DNA of 64,000 nucleotides from Streptomyces roseirectus (lineage in GTDB: Bacteria; Actinomycetota; Actinomycetes; Streptomycetales; Streptomycetaceae). Below, piece after piece: positions 16,520 to 24,891 of this stretch. The position numbers and the translations under genes were made by a program. The stretch spans positions 6,470,001 through 6,534,000 of the forward strand of contig NZ_CP060828.1 of NCBI RefSeq assembly GCF_014489635.1, written 5' to 3'. A model generated the notes under the pieces. It had not been told where the DNA came from. It was given only the letters and a program-made list of their open reading frames with translations, and did no database searches. Positions within the stretch are counted from its first letter, which is position 1; every line of letters begins with the position of its first letter.

Positions 16520-17302
16520 ATGCCCGACATACCGCTGACCACCCTGTTGCTGCTCTGCCTCGCCGCGCTCGCGGCGGGCTGGATCGACGCGGTGGTCGGC
16601 GGCGGGGGGCTCCTGCTGCTCCCGGCGCTCCTCCTCGGACTGCCCGCCGGGACGCCGGCCGCGCACGCGCTCGGCACCAACAAGGCCGTTGCGATCGTGG
16701 GGACTTCGGGGGCGGCGGTCACGTACGTCAGGAAGACGCGGGTGGACGTCCGGCTCGCCGTCCGCATCGGTGTGGCGGCGCTGATCGGGTCGTCCGGGGG
16801 TGCGTTCCTCGCGGCCGGGATGAGCACCGAGGTCCTGAAGCCGGTGATCATGGTCGTGCTGCTCGCGGTCGCGGGGTTCGTGATCGCGCGGCCGGCTTTC
16901 GGCACGGCTCCGGCGACCGGGCCGGCGGGGCCGCGCCGGGTGCTGGCGGCGATCGGGCTCGCGGGGGTGGGGATCGGGTTCTACGACGGGCTCATCGGGC
17001 CCGGCACCGGGACGTTCCTGGTGCTCACGCTGACCGCGGTGCTTCACCTCGACCTGGTGAGCGCGTCGGCCACCGCGAAGATCGTCAACTGCTGCACGAA
17101 CGCGGGGGCGTTGGTGACGTTCGCCGTGCAGGGGGCAGTGATCTGGCAGCTTGCCGCGCTCATGGCGGTGTTCAACCTCGTCGGCGGGACCGTGGGAGCG
17201 CACACCGCGTTGAAGCGGGGGAGCGGGTTCGTGCGGGTCGTCCTGCTGACGGTCGTGTTCGCGCTGGTGGTGAACATGGCGTACGAGCAGTGGCTGGCCT
17301 GA
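16520..17302 (+). CDS. TSUP (TauE/SafE)-family permease
   Basis: 260 aa, about eight hydrophobic helices. Family marks include GWIDAVVGGGGLLLLPALL at the N-terminus, HALGTNKAVAIVGT near 50, and the second-half repeat GFYDGLIGPGTGTFLVLTL near 155. TSUP proteins export or import sulfite, sulfoacetate or other small organic anions. The ATG follows AAGG. It diverges from the prenyl synthase operon. The substrate cannot be told from sequence. Confidence 0.88.
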   Translation: MPDIPLTTLLLLCLAALAAGWIDAVVGGGGLLLLPALLLGLPAGTPAAHALGTNKAVAIVGTSGAAVTYVRKTRVDVRLAVRIGVAALIGSSGGAFLAAGMSTEVLKPVIMVVLLAVAGFVIARPAFGTAPATGPAGPRRVLAAIGLAGVGIGFYDGLIGPGTGTFLVLTLTAVLHLDLVSASATAKIVNCCTNAGALVTFAVQGAVIWQLAALMAVFNLVGGTVGAHTALKRGSGFVRVVLLTVVFALVVNMAYEQWLA

Positions 17303-17321
17303 GCCTCGGGTACTACGGGTA

Positions 17322-17939
17322 TCACCGGGTCCCCGTCAGGTGCGCGAAGACCACCACGTTCCCCTGATAACCCGTAGTCCTGGAGTAGGGGCCCCCGCAG
17401 GTGATCACCCGTAGCTCGGGGCGGTCGGCGGCGCCGTACACCTTCTCGTCGGGGAAGGCGCTCGCCTGGTACACCTCGACGGCGTCGACGGAGAAGAGGG
17501 CGACGGTCCCGTCCCGGCGCTCGACCTCGATGACGGCGCCCTTGCGGAGCGCGCCCAGGGAGTAGAAGACGGCGGGGCCGTCGGCGTTGTCGACGTGGCC
17601 CGCGACGACGGCCGTCCCCGTCTCGCCGGGCGTGGTGCCGGCCTCGTACCAGCCCGCGAGGTTCTTCTTCGCGGCGGGCGGGACGTCGAGGCTCCCGTAG
17701 GGGGTGAGCCCCAGGCCCGTCAGGGGCGCGTCGACGCCGATGGACGGGATGCGGATGCGGTCCGGGGGAGAGGGCGGCAGCGCGGGCGCCGACCGGGGGT
17801 CGACCACGGCGGAGCGGGCCTGCGCGGCGGACGGCTGCGGCGGCGCGTGCTCATCGGCGCCGTGGTGCAGCAGCCAGGCGCCCGAGCAGAGGGCGGTGAC
17901 GGTGACGGCCGCTATCGCGGTGTTGCCGACCCTGGGCAT
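17322..17939 (-). CDS. Class F sortase
   Basis: 205 aa membrane-anchored transpeptidase. An N-terminal anchor (about 5-25) and a Pro/Ala-rich stalk precede the sortase domain. Catalytic residues appear as His115 in VVAGHVDN, Cys181 in VITCGGPY and probably Arg187 in SRTTGYQGN. Class F enzymes attach proteins to actinobacterial cell walls with poorly defined sorting signals. The ATG at 17939 has AGAGGGG about 9 nt upstream. The gene just upstream (18053-18574) has a signal peptide and a C-terminal anchor and is its likely substrate. Confidence 0.9.
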   Translation of the reverse strand: MPRVGNTAIAAVTVTALCSGAWLLHHGADEHAPPQPSAAQARSAVVDPRSAPALPPSPPDRIRIPSIGVDAPLTGLGLTPYGSLDVPPAAKKNLAGWYEAGTTPGETGTAVVAGHVDNADGPAVFYSLGALRKGAVIEVERRDGTVALFSVDAVEVYQASAFPDEKVYGAADRPELRVITCGGPYSRTTGYQGNVVVFAHLTGTR

Positions 17940-18052
17940 GGGACGTTCCCCTCTCCTCGTCTGGTCCCCGTACCCCCTCCGGGCCACGAGGGGCGTCGGA
18001 CCCGGAGGGGGAGGGGGATGCGGTACCGGAGGACGGACAGCGGAGGGGTCCG

Positions 18053-18574
18053 TCAGATCCCGTCGCCTCTCGCCCGGCGATGCAGGAGCCAGGTACCGCC
18101 CGCGGCGGCGACGGCGAGTGCCGCCACGCCGGCCGCGGTCTGCACGGGGTCGGGACCGAGCGCGCCGCCGACCCCCGTCTTCACACTCCCTCTCGGATAC
18201 GCCGGCCGGCGGGCCGTCGCGAGCGTCACCACGAGGTCGCCGGTGACCTTCCTGCCGCCCTCGGCGCACGCGGCGACGATCTCGTACGTCCCCGGCTGCG
18301 CGCTCGGCGGCACCTTGAACTGGCCGATGGCGTCGCCCTCGTGGGTGGACGGCGCGAGCGTGAACCGGCCGGCGCCCACCGCGCTCGCGTCCCCGGCGGC
18401 CGTCCCGCCGTCGCCGCAGGCGGTGGTGTTGACGGTGACCTGCCCGCCGGGGACCACGGTCGACGGGTACACCTCCAGACGGTCGCCGTCCCCGCCGTAC
18501 GCGGGCGCCGCGGCCCCGCTCGCGGCGGCCACGGCGAGCGCGGTGCCGGTCAGCAGCCGGACGGTACGTCGCAT
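18053..18574 (-). CDS. Secreted surface protein with C-terminal membrane anchor, likely sortase substrate
   Basis: 173 aa. Residues 1-27 form a signal peptide (LLTGTALAVAAASGAAAPA). An Ig-like or beta-rich domain with paired cysteines follows (YPSTVVPGGQVTVNTTACGD, GTYEIVAACAEGG). The end has a hydrophobic helix (AAGVAALAVAAAGGTWLL) and a basic tail HRRARGDGI. No LPxTG is present; the stretch SVKTGVGG just before the helix is a possible non-canonical sorting signal. It lies 113 bp upstream of a class F sortase in the same orientation. Confidence 0.8.
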   Translation of the reverse strand: MRRTVRLLTGTALAVAAASGAAAPAYGGDGDRLEVYPSTVVPGGQVTVNTTACGDGGTAAGDASAVGAGRFTLAPSTHEGDAIGQFKVPPSAQPGTYEIVAACAEGGRKVTGDLVVTLATARRPAYPRGSVKTGVGGALGPDPVQTAAGVAALAVAAAGGTWLLHRRARGDGI

Positions 18575-18783
18575 CGGTGCTCCTCCGAGCCTCGGTCGTG
18601 CCTCTGCTCTTCCGAGGTAAGAGGCAGCGGGGCGGGAGCGCTTCCTGAGGGGATGTCAGAAAGGGGATGAACGGGTGGCGGAGGTACGGCGCCGCGGCCG
18701 GTGTTTCAGCAGGTCACGGGGGTTTCGGGGCGGGGGTGCGGAAAACCTTCCGGGGGAGGGGTGAACGGGTGACCGACACACCG

Positions 18784-19245
18784 TCAGCTCGACGCGCGTC
18801 CGGTACCGGTTTGGCGCAGGGGCCCGCGCCGGGTGAGCCAGTCACCCTCCGGTACGAGGGTGCCGGTGCGGCGCAGGCGGGCGGTGACGCGGGGGCCGGC
18901 GAGGTAGACCCAGGCCCGTACGACGTCGGAGCCACGGCCCCGTACGACGTCTCGGGTAACTCTCAGGTAGGGGCTGTCCGGGTCGTCCGCCCGGTATTCC
19001 TCCAGGAGGTCCAGCCCGCCGAGGACGTCGGGGTAGTACTCGGGTCGGACGGTGACGAGGTCCCCGTGGACGAGTCCGCCGGGCGCCTCCACGGCGTACG
19101 GGTATCCCGGGCCGTCGTACAGCACCGCGCCGGTCAGCCGCGCGGGCTCCTCGGTGAGGGTGCGGCCGGACAGGAACAGGGCGTGGTTGGCCTCGCCGGG
19201 GCGCAGAGTGCCGTAGACGAAGAAGGGGAGCGGCGCGGGGGTCAC
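18784..19245 (-). CDS. Gamma-glutamylcyclotransferase-like (AIG2/GGCT) protein
   Basis: 153 aa from the GTG at 19245, which has GGGAGAG upstream; an in-frame ATG at 19290 lacks a ribosome site. The signature YGTLRPGE is near residue 11. The GGCT fold continues with GYPYAVEAPGGLVHGDLV and LGGLDLLEEYRADD, where a Glu is the probable general acid/base. Such proteins cyclise gamma-glutamyl amides; the true substrate in Streptomyces is unknown. It stands alone and diverges from the M4 protease. Confidence 0.85.
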   Translation of the reverse strand: MTPAPLPFFVYGTLRPGEANHALFLSGRTLTEEPARLTGAVLYDGPGYPYAVEAPGGLVHGDLVTVRPEYYPDVLGGLDLLEEYRADDPDSPYLRVTRDVVRGRGSDVVRAWVYLAGPRVTARLRRTGTLVPEGDWLTRRGPLRQTGTGRASS

Positions 19246-19362
19246 GGAGGGATTCTCTCCCGGCGCTCCCCACGGGCGCGCTATGGACATGACAACGCGC
19301 GGCGCCTATAAATCGCAGTCGGCGTCAGCGCCACCCCCACTTACGCGTACCCGAGGAGTCAG

Positions 19363-21009
19363 ATGAGCCCGTTGAGGCAGCACGTCCGAGGTTCCCGTCT
19401 CGCCGCGGCCGGCATCGCCGCCACCACGGCCACCCTCATGGCCGCCGTCCTGAGCCCCGTCGCCGACGCGGCCGACCGGCCCACCCGCGCGCAGGCGGTC
19501 GACAACGCGGCGAGCGCCGTCGCCGAGCGCGCCGCGAGCCTCGGCCTCAACTCGGCGCAGGGGACCAGCGTCCGGGACGTGGTGGTGGACAAGGACGGTG
19601 CGCAGCACGTCCGTTACGACCGCACCTTCCGTCAACTCCCGGTGCTGGGCGGCGACTTCGTGGTCCACCTCGCGCCCGACGGCGAGTACCGGGGCGCCGA
19701 CCGGGCGACGCGGCACACCATCGCGCTGGCGTCCATAACCCCGGCGGTGTCCGCGCCCAAGGCCGCCGACACCGCCGTCAACGCGCTGCGCGCGGCCCAC
19801 CTCGGCGCCGGGATCTCCCAGGTGAAGGCCAAGCCCCAGCTGGTCGTCGACGCCCTGCACGGCGCCCCGAAGCTGGCGTGGAAGACCGACGCCGTCGGCC
19901 TCGACTCCCAGGGCAACCCGGTCGCCCGCACCGTCGTGACCGACGCGCGCACCGGTACCCAGATCGACGCCTGGGACGCGATCGAGACGGCCGCCGGTGA
20001 CGGCCAGTCCCTCTACGGAGGTACGGTCCCGCTGGAGACGACCCTCTCGGGTACGACATACCAGCTCAAGGACCCGACCCGGGGCAACACCTACACCGGT
20101 GACGCCGAGAACAAGACCGACCTGTGCATCTTCGGCATCTGCATCAGCCGCGCCCCCGCGACCCTCTTCACCGACGCGGACAACCACTGGGGTACGGGTA
20201 CTACGGGGAGCAGGGCCACCGCCGCCGTCGACGCGCAGTACGGCACCGACGTCACCTGGGACTACTACAAGAACGTCCACGGCCGCAACGGCATCGGCAA
20301 CGACGGCAAGGGCTCCTACAACCGCGTCCACTACGGCAACAACTACAACAACGCGTTCTGGGACAACAGTTGCTTCTGCATGACGTACGGCGACGGCGAC
20401 GGCAGGCAGCTCGGCCCGCTGGTCTCCCTCGACGTCGCGGGCCACGAGATGTCCCACGGCGTGACCTCCAAGACCGCGAACCTCACGTACTCCGGTGAGT
20501 CCGGCGGGCTCAACGAGGCGACGTCCGACATCTTCGGGACGCTGGTCGAGTTCCACGCCGCCAACTCCAACGACGCGGGCGACTACCTGATCGGCGAGAA
20601 GATCGTCCGCTCCGGGTTCGGGCGGGACGCGCTGCGGTACATGGACCGGCCCAGCCGTGACGCCAACTCCGCCGACTACTGGAGCAGTTCGGTCGGCAAC
20701 CTCGACGTCCACTACTCCTCCGGCGTCGCCAACCACTTCGCGTACCTCCTCGCGGAGGGCAGCGGCACGAAGACCATCAACGGGGTGACCTACAACTCGC
20801 CCACGTACAACGGCTCCACGCTCACGGGGATCGGCCGGGCCAAGCTGGGCGCGATCTGGTACCGCGCGCTCACCGTCTACATGACGTCCTCCACGAACTA
20901 CGCGGGCGCGCGGACCGCGACCCTCAACGCCGCCCGCGACCTCTACGGCACCGGCAGCGCCGAGCACAGCGCGGTCGCGGCGGCCTGGAGCGCCGTCAAC
21001 GTCAACTAG
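19363..21009 (+). CDS. Secreted M4 (thermolysin-type) neutral metalloprotease
   Basis: 548 aa preproenzyme. Signal peptide about 1-36, FTP/PepSY-like propeptide about 40-210, then the catalytic domain. The zinc site is complete: HEMSH at 361-365 and the third ligand Glu385 in GGLNEATSD. LCIFGICIS and SCFCM supply four cysteines, suggesting disulphides atypical of Bacillus thermolysin. The ATG has GAGGAG 4 nt upstream, and a TATAAA lies about 55 bp upstream of the start. Expected role: extracellular protein digestion. It has its own terminator at 21025-21069. Confidence 0.95.
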   Translation: MSPLRQHVRGSRLAAAGIAATTATLMAAVLSPVADAADRPTRAQAVDNAASAVAERAASLGLNSAQGTSVRDVVVDKDGAQHVRYDRTFRQLPVLGGDFVVHLAPDGEYRGADRATRHTIALASITPAVSAPKAADTAVNALRAAHLGAGISQVKAKPQLVVDALHGAPKLAWKTDAVGLDSQGNPVARTVVTDARTGTQIDAWDAIETAAGDGQSLYGGTVPLETTLSGTTYQLKDPTRGNTYTGDAENKTDLCIFGICISRAPATLFTDADNHWGTGTTGSRATAAVDAQYGTDVTWDYYKNVHGRNGIGNDGKGSYNRVHYGNNYNNAFWDNSCFCMTYGDGDGRQLGPLVSLDVAGHEMSHGVTSKTANLTYSGESGGLNEATSDIFGTLVEFHAANSNDAGDYLIGEKIVRSGFGRDALRYMDRPSRDANSADYWSSSVGNLDVHYSSGVANHFAYLLAEGSGTKTINGVTYNSPTYNGSTLTGIGRAKLGAIWYRALTVYMTSSTNYAGARTATLNAARDLYGTGSAEHSAVAAAWSAVNVN

Positions 21010-21024
21010 CTTCTCCTGCAACGC

Positions 21025-21069
21025 GAAACGGCCGTCCTGGCACGCGACTTGACCCAGGGCGGCCGTTTC
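21025..21069. terminator. Bidirectional terminator between M4 protease and ATP-binding protein
   Basis: A 16-bp stem has arms GAAACGGCCGTCCTGG (21025-21040) and CCAGGGCGGCCGTTTC (21054-21069), with one G-T wobble, between two convergent genes. Confidence 0.8.
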
Positions 21070-21075
21070 CTTCGT

Positions 21076-21480
21076 TCACACCGTGTCCAGCTCGCACCAC
21101 ACCGTCTTGCCCACGACCAGCTCGCTGACTCCCCACCGGTCAGCGGTCTCCTCGACGATCAGCAGTCCCCGGCCGAAGTTCTCGTCGGGGGTGGCGGTAC
21201 GCGGCGTCGGCAGCAACTCGCCCCTAGCGTCGGTGACTTCGATACGGAGCGCCTTCTCCGTGAGGAACAGCTCGACACGGAACAGCCGCCCGCGCAGGGT
21301 GCCGTGGAAAATGGCGTTCCCGCCGAGTTCGGATACCAACAGCCCCGCCCTGTCGGCGAGTTCGGGGTGACCCCAGTCGTGGAGCAGGCGCTGGGTGCGG
21401 TGGCGGGCGTGGGTGACGTTCTTGGGGTAGGGGGTGTACTCGGCGAGGTCGTGACGCAGGGGTTCTACGGGTGCGGTCAT
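21076..21480 (-). CDS. ATP-binding protein, anti-sigma-factor-kinase-like (HATPase_c)
   Basis: 134 aa. GHKL ATPase boxes are visible: LLVSELGGNAIFHG (N box), RIEVTDARGELLP (G1) and NFGRGLLIVEETADRWG (G2). These small stand-alone ATPases resemble RsbW/SpoIIAB and are abundant in Streptomyces, often next to DUF397 and HTH genes as here. The ATG at 21480 has GGAGG 7 nt upstream; the open frame extends further up but without a ribosome site. It diverges from the DUF5753 regulator. Confidence 0.88.
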   Translation of the reverse strand: MTAPVEPLRHDLAEYTPYPKNVTHARHRTQRLLHDWGHPELADRAGLLVSELGGNAIFHGTLRGRLFRVELFLTEKALRIEVTDARGELLPTPRTATPDENFGRGLLIVEETADRWGVSELVVGKTVWCELDTV

Positions 21481-21616
21481 ACCGCTGCCTCCACTGCTGT
21501 GTGATCGGTACGTCACCGAACGTAGAGCGGCGGGAACCTCCATCGCAAGATGGGAAAGGAGGAATTCATCCTTTCGGGGTTTGCATGGGAGGTGGCGTCG
21601 GGTCAGACTGATCGCT

Positions 21617-22504
21617 GTGAGCACACAGCAACTGACGCAGGGCAACAGCACTTCCTCGGTCCTCGGGCGCCGACTCGGCGGAGAACTCGCCAAGTTGCGC
21701 CTCGCCGCCGGCCTCACGCAGGGCCACGCCGCCAAGGTGTTGACGGCCTCGACGACCAAAGTGGCCAAGATGGAGGGTGGTTGGGTCTCCATGCGGGACC
21801 CGGACATCCGTGCGCTGTGCGAGCTGTACGCCGTCCACGACCCCGGAGTCATCGGCGGGCTCCTGGAGTTGGCGCGGGTCGACCGGGAACGCCGCCGGGC
21901 CAAGGGATGGTGGGACGACTACGCGATGTCCGGGGTCGCGCAGGAGTACGTCGCGTTGGAGAACGCGGCCACGGCCATCAAGGCGTGGCAGCCGGGCTAC
22001 CTGCCGGGTCTGCTCCAAACTCCGGATTACGTAAGGGCGTTGAGGCGTGCGCCGATGTCCGTGGTGACAGAGGAGACGCAGCCGGACGATGAGTTCGTCG
22101 AGTCGAGGCTCGCCCGCCAGCGCCGTCTTCACGAGAAGCCGCTGCTCACGTACCAGGCCGTGATCTATGAAGCCGCACTCCGCAACATCCCCGGCGGGGT
22201 GGCGACCGTCAGGGGGCAACTCGAAGAACTGCTGAGGGCGACCGAAGCGCCGAACGTCACCTTGCGGGTCTTTCCGTTCAGCGGCGGAACCCACCAGGGT
22301 TTGAACGGCCCTTTCACCATCATCTCGTTCGCCGAACCGGGTGCCATGGACGTCGTCTACATGGAGTCACCCTTCAACAAGCGCTGGGTGGAGGGAGGGG
22401 AGGACGCGGCTGCTTACGATGTTCTGTTCGAGAAGATCGCCGTACACTCGCTGAGTGAGCGAGAGTCGGTGACGTTGCTCGACAAGCTACGTAAGGAACT
22501 GTGA
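21617..22504 (+). CDS. Helix-turn-helix regulator with DUF5753
   Basis: 295 aa. An XRE-type HTH (about 12-70: RRLGGELAKLRLAAGLTQ, HAAKVLTASTTKVAKME) is followed by the actinobacterial DUF5753 domain (WQPGYLPGLLQTPDYVRAL, MESPFNKRWVE). It forms the usual Streptomyces trio with the adjacent HATPase and the DUF397 gene. GTG 21617 is chosen because homologues begin near the HTH; the upstream TTG at 21581 is less likely. Confidence 0.92.
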   Translation: MSTQQLTQGNSTSSVLGRRLGGELAKLRLAAGLTQGHAAKVLTASTTKVAKMEGGWVSMRDPDIRALCELYAVHDPGVIGGLLELARVDRERRRAKGWWDDYAMSGVAQEYVALENAATAIKAWQPGYLPGLLQTPDYVRALRRAPMSVVTEETQPDDEFVESRLARQRRLHEKPLLTYQAVIYEAALRNIPGGVATVRGQLEELLRATEAPNVTLRVFPFSGGTHQGLNGPFTIISFAEPGAMDVVYMESPFNKRWVEGGEDAAAYDVLFEKIAVHSLSERESVTLLDKLRKEL

Positions 22505-22508
22505 GTCC

Positions 22509-22688
22509 GTGTTCGAGTACCGCAAATCCAGCTACAGCCATGAAGACGGCGAGTGCGTCGAGGTCGCCACCAACCTCCCCACCTTCATCGCCGTACGCGA
22601 CTCGAAAACCCCCACCGGCCCCAACCTCCGCCTCACCCCACCCACTTGGACCACCTTCGAAACGGCCCTGCGCGAAGGCGCTCTCTGA
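22509..22688 (+). CDS. DUF397 protein
   Basis: 59 aa, GTG start 4 nt after the stop of the DUF5753 regulator. Hallmarks: YRKSSYS, GECVEVA and VRDSKTPTGP followed by W..F. DUF397 proteins pair with DUF5753 regulators and modulate development or antibiotic production in some cases. The 3' end abuts the remnant of an antitoxin gene on the other strand. No sequence oddities within the frame. Confidence 0.92.
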   Translation: MFEYRKSSYSHEDGECVEVATNLPTFIAVRDSKTPTGPNLRLTPPTWTTFETALREGAL

Positions 22689-22699
22689 AGGGAACGGGG

Positions 22700-22897
22700 T
22701 TCCCGTGCCGCCCAGCGCCTTGACGTACGCGGCGAGGGTATCGACCTCGCTAGTTCGGCGAGGCGGTGCACGCGGGACGCCAGGATCATCGCCTGCGCCC
22801 CTTCCTCGATCTGCTTCTTCTCGGCGTCGGTGAAGGCGAAGTCCTCGGCCAGGTCTCCCCAGGAGACGGCCTGCGGGTCCTTGAGGTGATCTGTCAC
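22700..22897 (-). pseudogene. Decayed HigA-type antitoxin (HTH core deleted)
   Basis: The GTG at 22897 opens a normal HigA-like N-terminus ending in ASRVHRLAELA. At about 22750 the frame jumps: EVDTLAAYVKALGG, the usual C-terminal helix of this family, appears in a different frame from 22748 on. About 34 codons containing the helix-turn-helix are therefore missing relative to the family as I know it. The 3' end runs into the DUF397 gene. The start overlaps the toxin stop (GTGA), the normal toxin-first order. Confidence 0.7.
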
Positions 22898-23238
22898 CGT
22901 GCCCCGTCCTCTCCGTCGATGCGCTTCAGGTGTTCCGCGTACGCCTGCTCTGCCTGGGGTACCGCGACGCGGTACCAGCCGGACCAGTTGCCGGCCTTGT
23001 CTCCGCCGACGAGGATCACGGCCTGGCGGTCCGGATCGAAGACGAACAGTAACCGCACCTCCGTGGCCCCGGCCGAGCCGGGGCGCAGTTCCTTGAGGTT
23101 CGGCAGCGTCGAACCCTTGATCGTGTCCACCAGGGGGCGACCCAGCGCCGGCCCCTCCTCCTGGAGAGCGGTGACGGCCTGGCTGACCTGGAGGAGGGTG
23201 TTGCGGTCGGTGCGGCGCAGGCTGACGTGGGGATTCGC
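22894..23238 (-). pseudogene. 5'-truncated HigB/RelE-type toxin
   Basis: The frame contains a near-complete HigB-like body: DRNTLLQVSQAVTALQEEG, GRPLVDTIKGS, NLKELRPGS, EVRLLFVFDPDRQAVIL, GGDKAGNWSGWY. The usual first 15 or so residues (start plus a Trp-containing strand) are absent. No ATG, GTG or TTG lies between 23280 and the first conserved residue; an in-frame start exists only inside the neighbouring VOC gene. It was probably inactivated together with its antitoxin. Confidence 0.65.
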
Positions 23239-23279
23239 TCCGGCGACTGCGTGAGCGGCCTCGCCTGGAGGCGCGTGCC

Positions 23280-23648
23280 TCAGTCCACCGGCGCCACCCG
23301 GATCAGGTTCCCGTCCGGGTCCGCGACGACGAACGTCCGGCCGAACACGGCATCGCGCGGTGCGCTGACCACCCGGACGCCCTCCTTCGCCGTCCACTCC
23401 TCGAACCGGCGGTCGATGACGTCCGCCCCGCCGGGCAGCGTGACGCACACCTCGCTCGTTCGGCGTACCTCCGGGGTAAGCCCCTCACCCTGCTCGCTCC
23501 ACACCGACAGCGCCGCGCCCCCGCCGAGGTCGAACGAGATGTACCGGGGCGACTCGAAGGTCGGCTTGATCTGAAGCAGGTCCGCGTAGAAGCGGGCGGC
23601 TTCCGGCGCGTCGGTGACGTAGACGATGAACACGATCGAGCCCGACAT
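23280..23648 (-). CDS. VOC-superfamily (glyoxalase/bleomycin-resistance-like) protein
   Basis: 122 aa with the paired beta-alpha-beta-beta-beta modules of the VOC fold: FIVYVTDAPEAARFYADLL at the start and FVVADPDGNLIRVAPVD at the end. VOC proteins bind metal and act as isomerases, dioxygenases or drug-binding proteins; the function here is not predictable. The ATG has GGAG 7 nt upstream. Its 3' end lies at the break point of the truncated toxin, which suggests that the rearrangement happened here. Confidence 0.88.
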   Translation of the reverse strand: MSGSIVFIVYVTDAPEAARFYADLLQIKPTFESPRYISFDLGGGAALSVWSEQGEGLTPEVRRTSEVCVTLPGGADVIDRRFEEWTAKEGVRVVSAPRDAVFGRTFVVADPDGNLIRVAPVD

Positions 23649-23745
23649 GGCTAACTCCTAGGTCGTACTGGCTGAACGACTTGGAGTCTCCGCCCCATAC
23701 CTGACAGGTACCGTCAAGTTTTCTCGGGAACCGGCGGCGCGCACA

Positions 23746-24231
23746 TCACGAACCTCCCCCGACCTCCAGATGGAACCGCACCTTCTCCTTCGCGCGAGCC
23801 CCCAACCGGTCGTAGAACCTGATCGCGTCCGTGTTCCACGGCGGGGTCTGCCACTGGACCTGTTCGAGCCCCAGCGCGCGGGCTTCGGCGACCACGGCGG
23901 CCACCAGGAGGGGGCCGACCTTCAGACCCCGGTGGCCCTCGCGGAGGAATAGGCAGTCCATGTGGAGGTACTCCGCCCCGTCCCACGTGGAGACCTCGGG
24001 AGCGCACGAGGCGTATCCGATGATCTCCGTCTCGTCCAACTCGGCGACGAAGCAGCGCAGTCGAGGGGACGGCGTGCCGAACAGCAGCCTCTCCAGTCGC
24101 CGGGCGAGGTCCGGGGGAGGGGCCGCCGCGCGCTCGAACTCGGCGTGCTCGGCGGCCAGCCGGGCCACCTGAGGGAGATCGGCGACACCCGCGCGACGCA
24201 CCCGTACCCGTACCTCTGCGGGACCACTCAT
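23746..24231 (-). CDS. GNAT-family N-acetyltransferase
   Basis: 161 aa. The acetyl-CoA-binding region reads LFLREGHRGLKVGPLLVAAVV (Q/RxxGxG/A-like) and the C-terminal part has PPWNTDAIRFYDRLGA, a GNAT hallmark. The substrate is unknown. The ATG overlaps the stop of the upstream gene (ATGA), so it is cotranslated with the unknown 177-aa protein. Confidence 0.9.
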   Translation of the reverse strand: MSGPAEVRVRVRRAGVADLPQVARLAAEHAEFERAAAPPPDLARRLERLLFGTPSPRLRCFVAELDETEIIGYASCAPEVSTWDGAEYLHMDCLFLREGHRGLKVGPLLVAAVVAEARALGLEQVQWQTPPWNTDAIRFYDRLGARAKEKVRFHLEVGGGS

Positions 24232-24761
24232 CGGACGTCCCCCTCCAGTACGTCATATCGCCAGGCCGCGAGCCGTTCCTCGACCCCGCCCCGCCCGTCC
24301 AGCACATGCCGCGCGAAGGCGTCCCGCTCATGCGCCAGGACCGCCGCCTCCCACACGCACGGCGCCAACCCCTGCCGCCCCGGCCGGAGTTGCCCGGCAT
24401 CCCCGGCGGGCCCGGTGAAGATCGCGAGATCGGACATGTACCCCTCGATCCAGGTCTGCACCAGCACGTAGTCCCCGTCGCCGCCCGCGTGCACGAGCAG
24501 CACGGACAGCCCCAGCGACCCCCGTGACCGCGCCGACGCCAGATACTCACCGGCAACCCGCAGCCCACTCCCCGCCTCCACCTCCGTCACCCTCCGCCCC
24601 GGCGCCTCGATCGCATAGACCTTCACCAGATGCCCAGCCACCTCCCGACTCCCCAACGACCGCACCGTACGTGCGTGATACTCCTCGGCCAACGCCACCA
24701 ACGCGTCCTCGTCGACAGCACTCAGAGCCTGGCTGAGCTGGGATCCTGCGAGTTCGGTCAT
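24228..24761 (-). CDS. Uncharacterised protein, coupled to GNAT acetyltransferase
   Basis: 177 aa from the ATG at 24761. I do not recognise the family. The sequence is soluble and mixed alpha/beta, with an N-terminal helix (SQALSAVDEDALVALAEEYH), a beta-rich middle (GLSVLLVHAGGDGDYVLVQTW) and a Trp-containing C-terminus. The stop overlaps the acetyltransferase start, so it may be its partner or substrate (inference). No signal peptide, Cys cluster or known motif is present. Confidence 0.7.
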   Translation of the reverse strand: MTELAGSQLSQALSAVDEDALVALAEEYHARTVRSLGSREVAGHLVKVYAIEAPGRRVTEVEAGSGLRVAGEYLASARSRGSLGLSVLLVHAGGDGDYVLVQTWIEGYMSDLAIFTGPAGDAGQLRPGRQGLAPCVWEAAVLAHERDAFARHVLDGRGGVEERLAAWRYDVLEGDVR

Positions 24762-24891
24762 ACGGACATGATGCACAACGCCCCAGCAGCTTCGTCCCGA
24801 GAACCCCCAGGGGTCACTTGACGCCCACTCCACCACCCGCCGACCCTTGTCGCTCAGCCCGACCGGCGGCGCGAGAGGCGAAGCGAGATCA

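Noticed and set aside
22532..22897. 121-aa frame as an intact antitoxin
   Set aside because: After LAELA the residues are out of frame with the recognisable EVDTLAAYVKALGG helix and the frame then runs antisense through the DUF397 gene.
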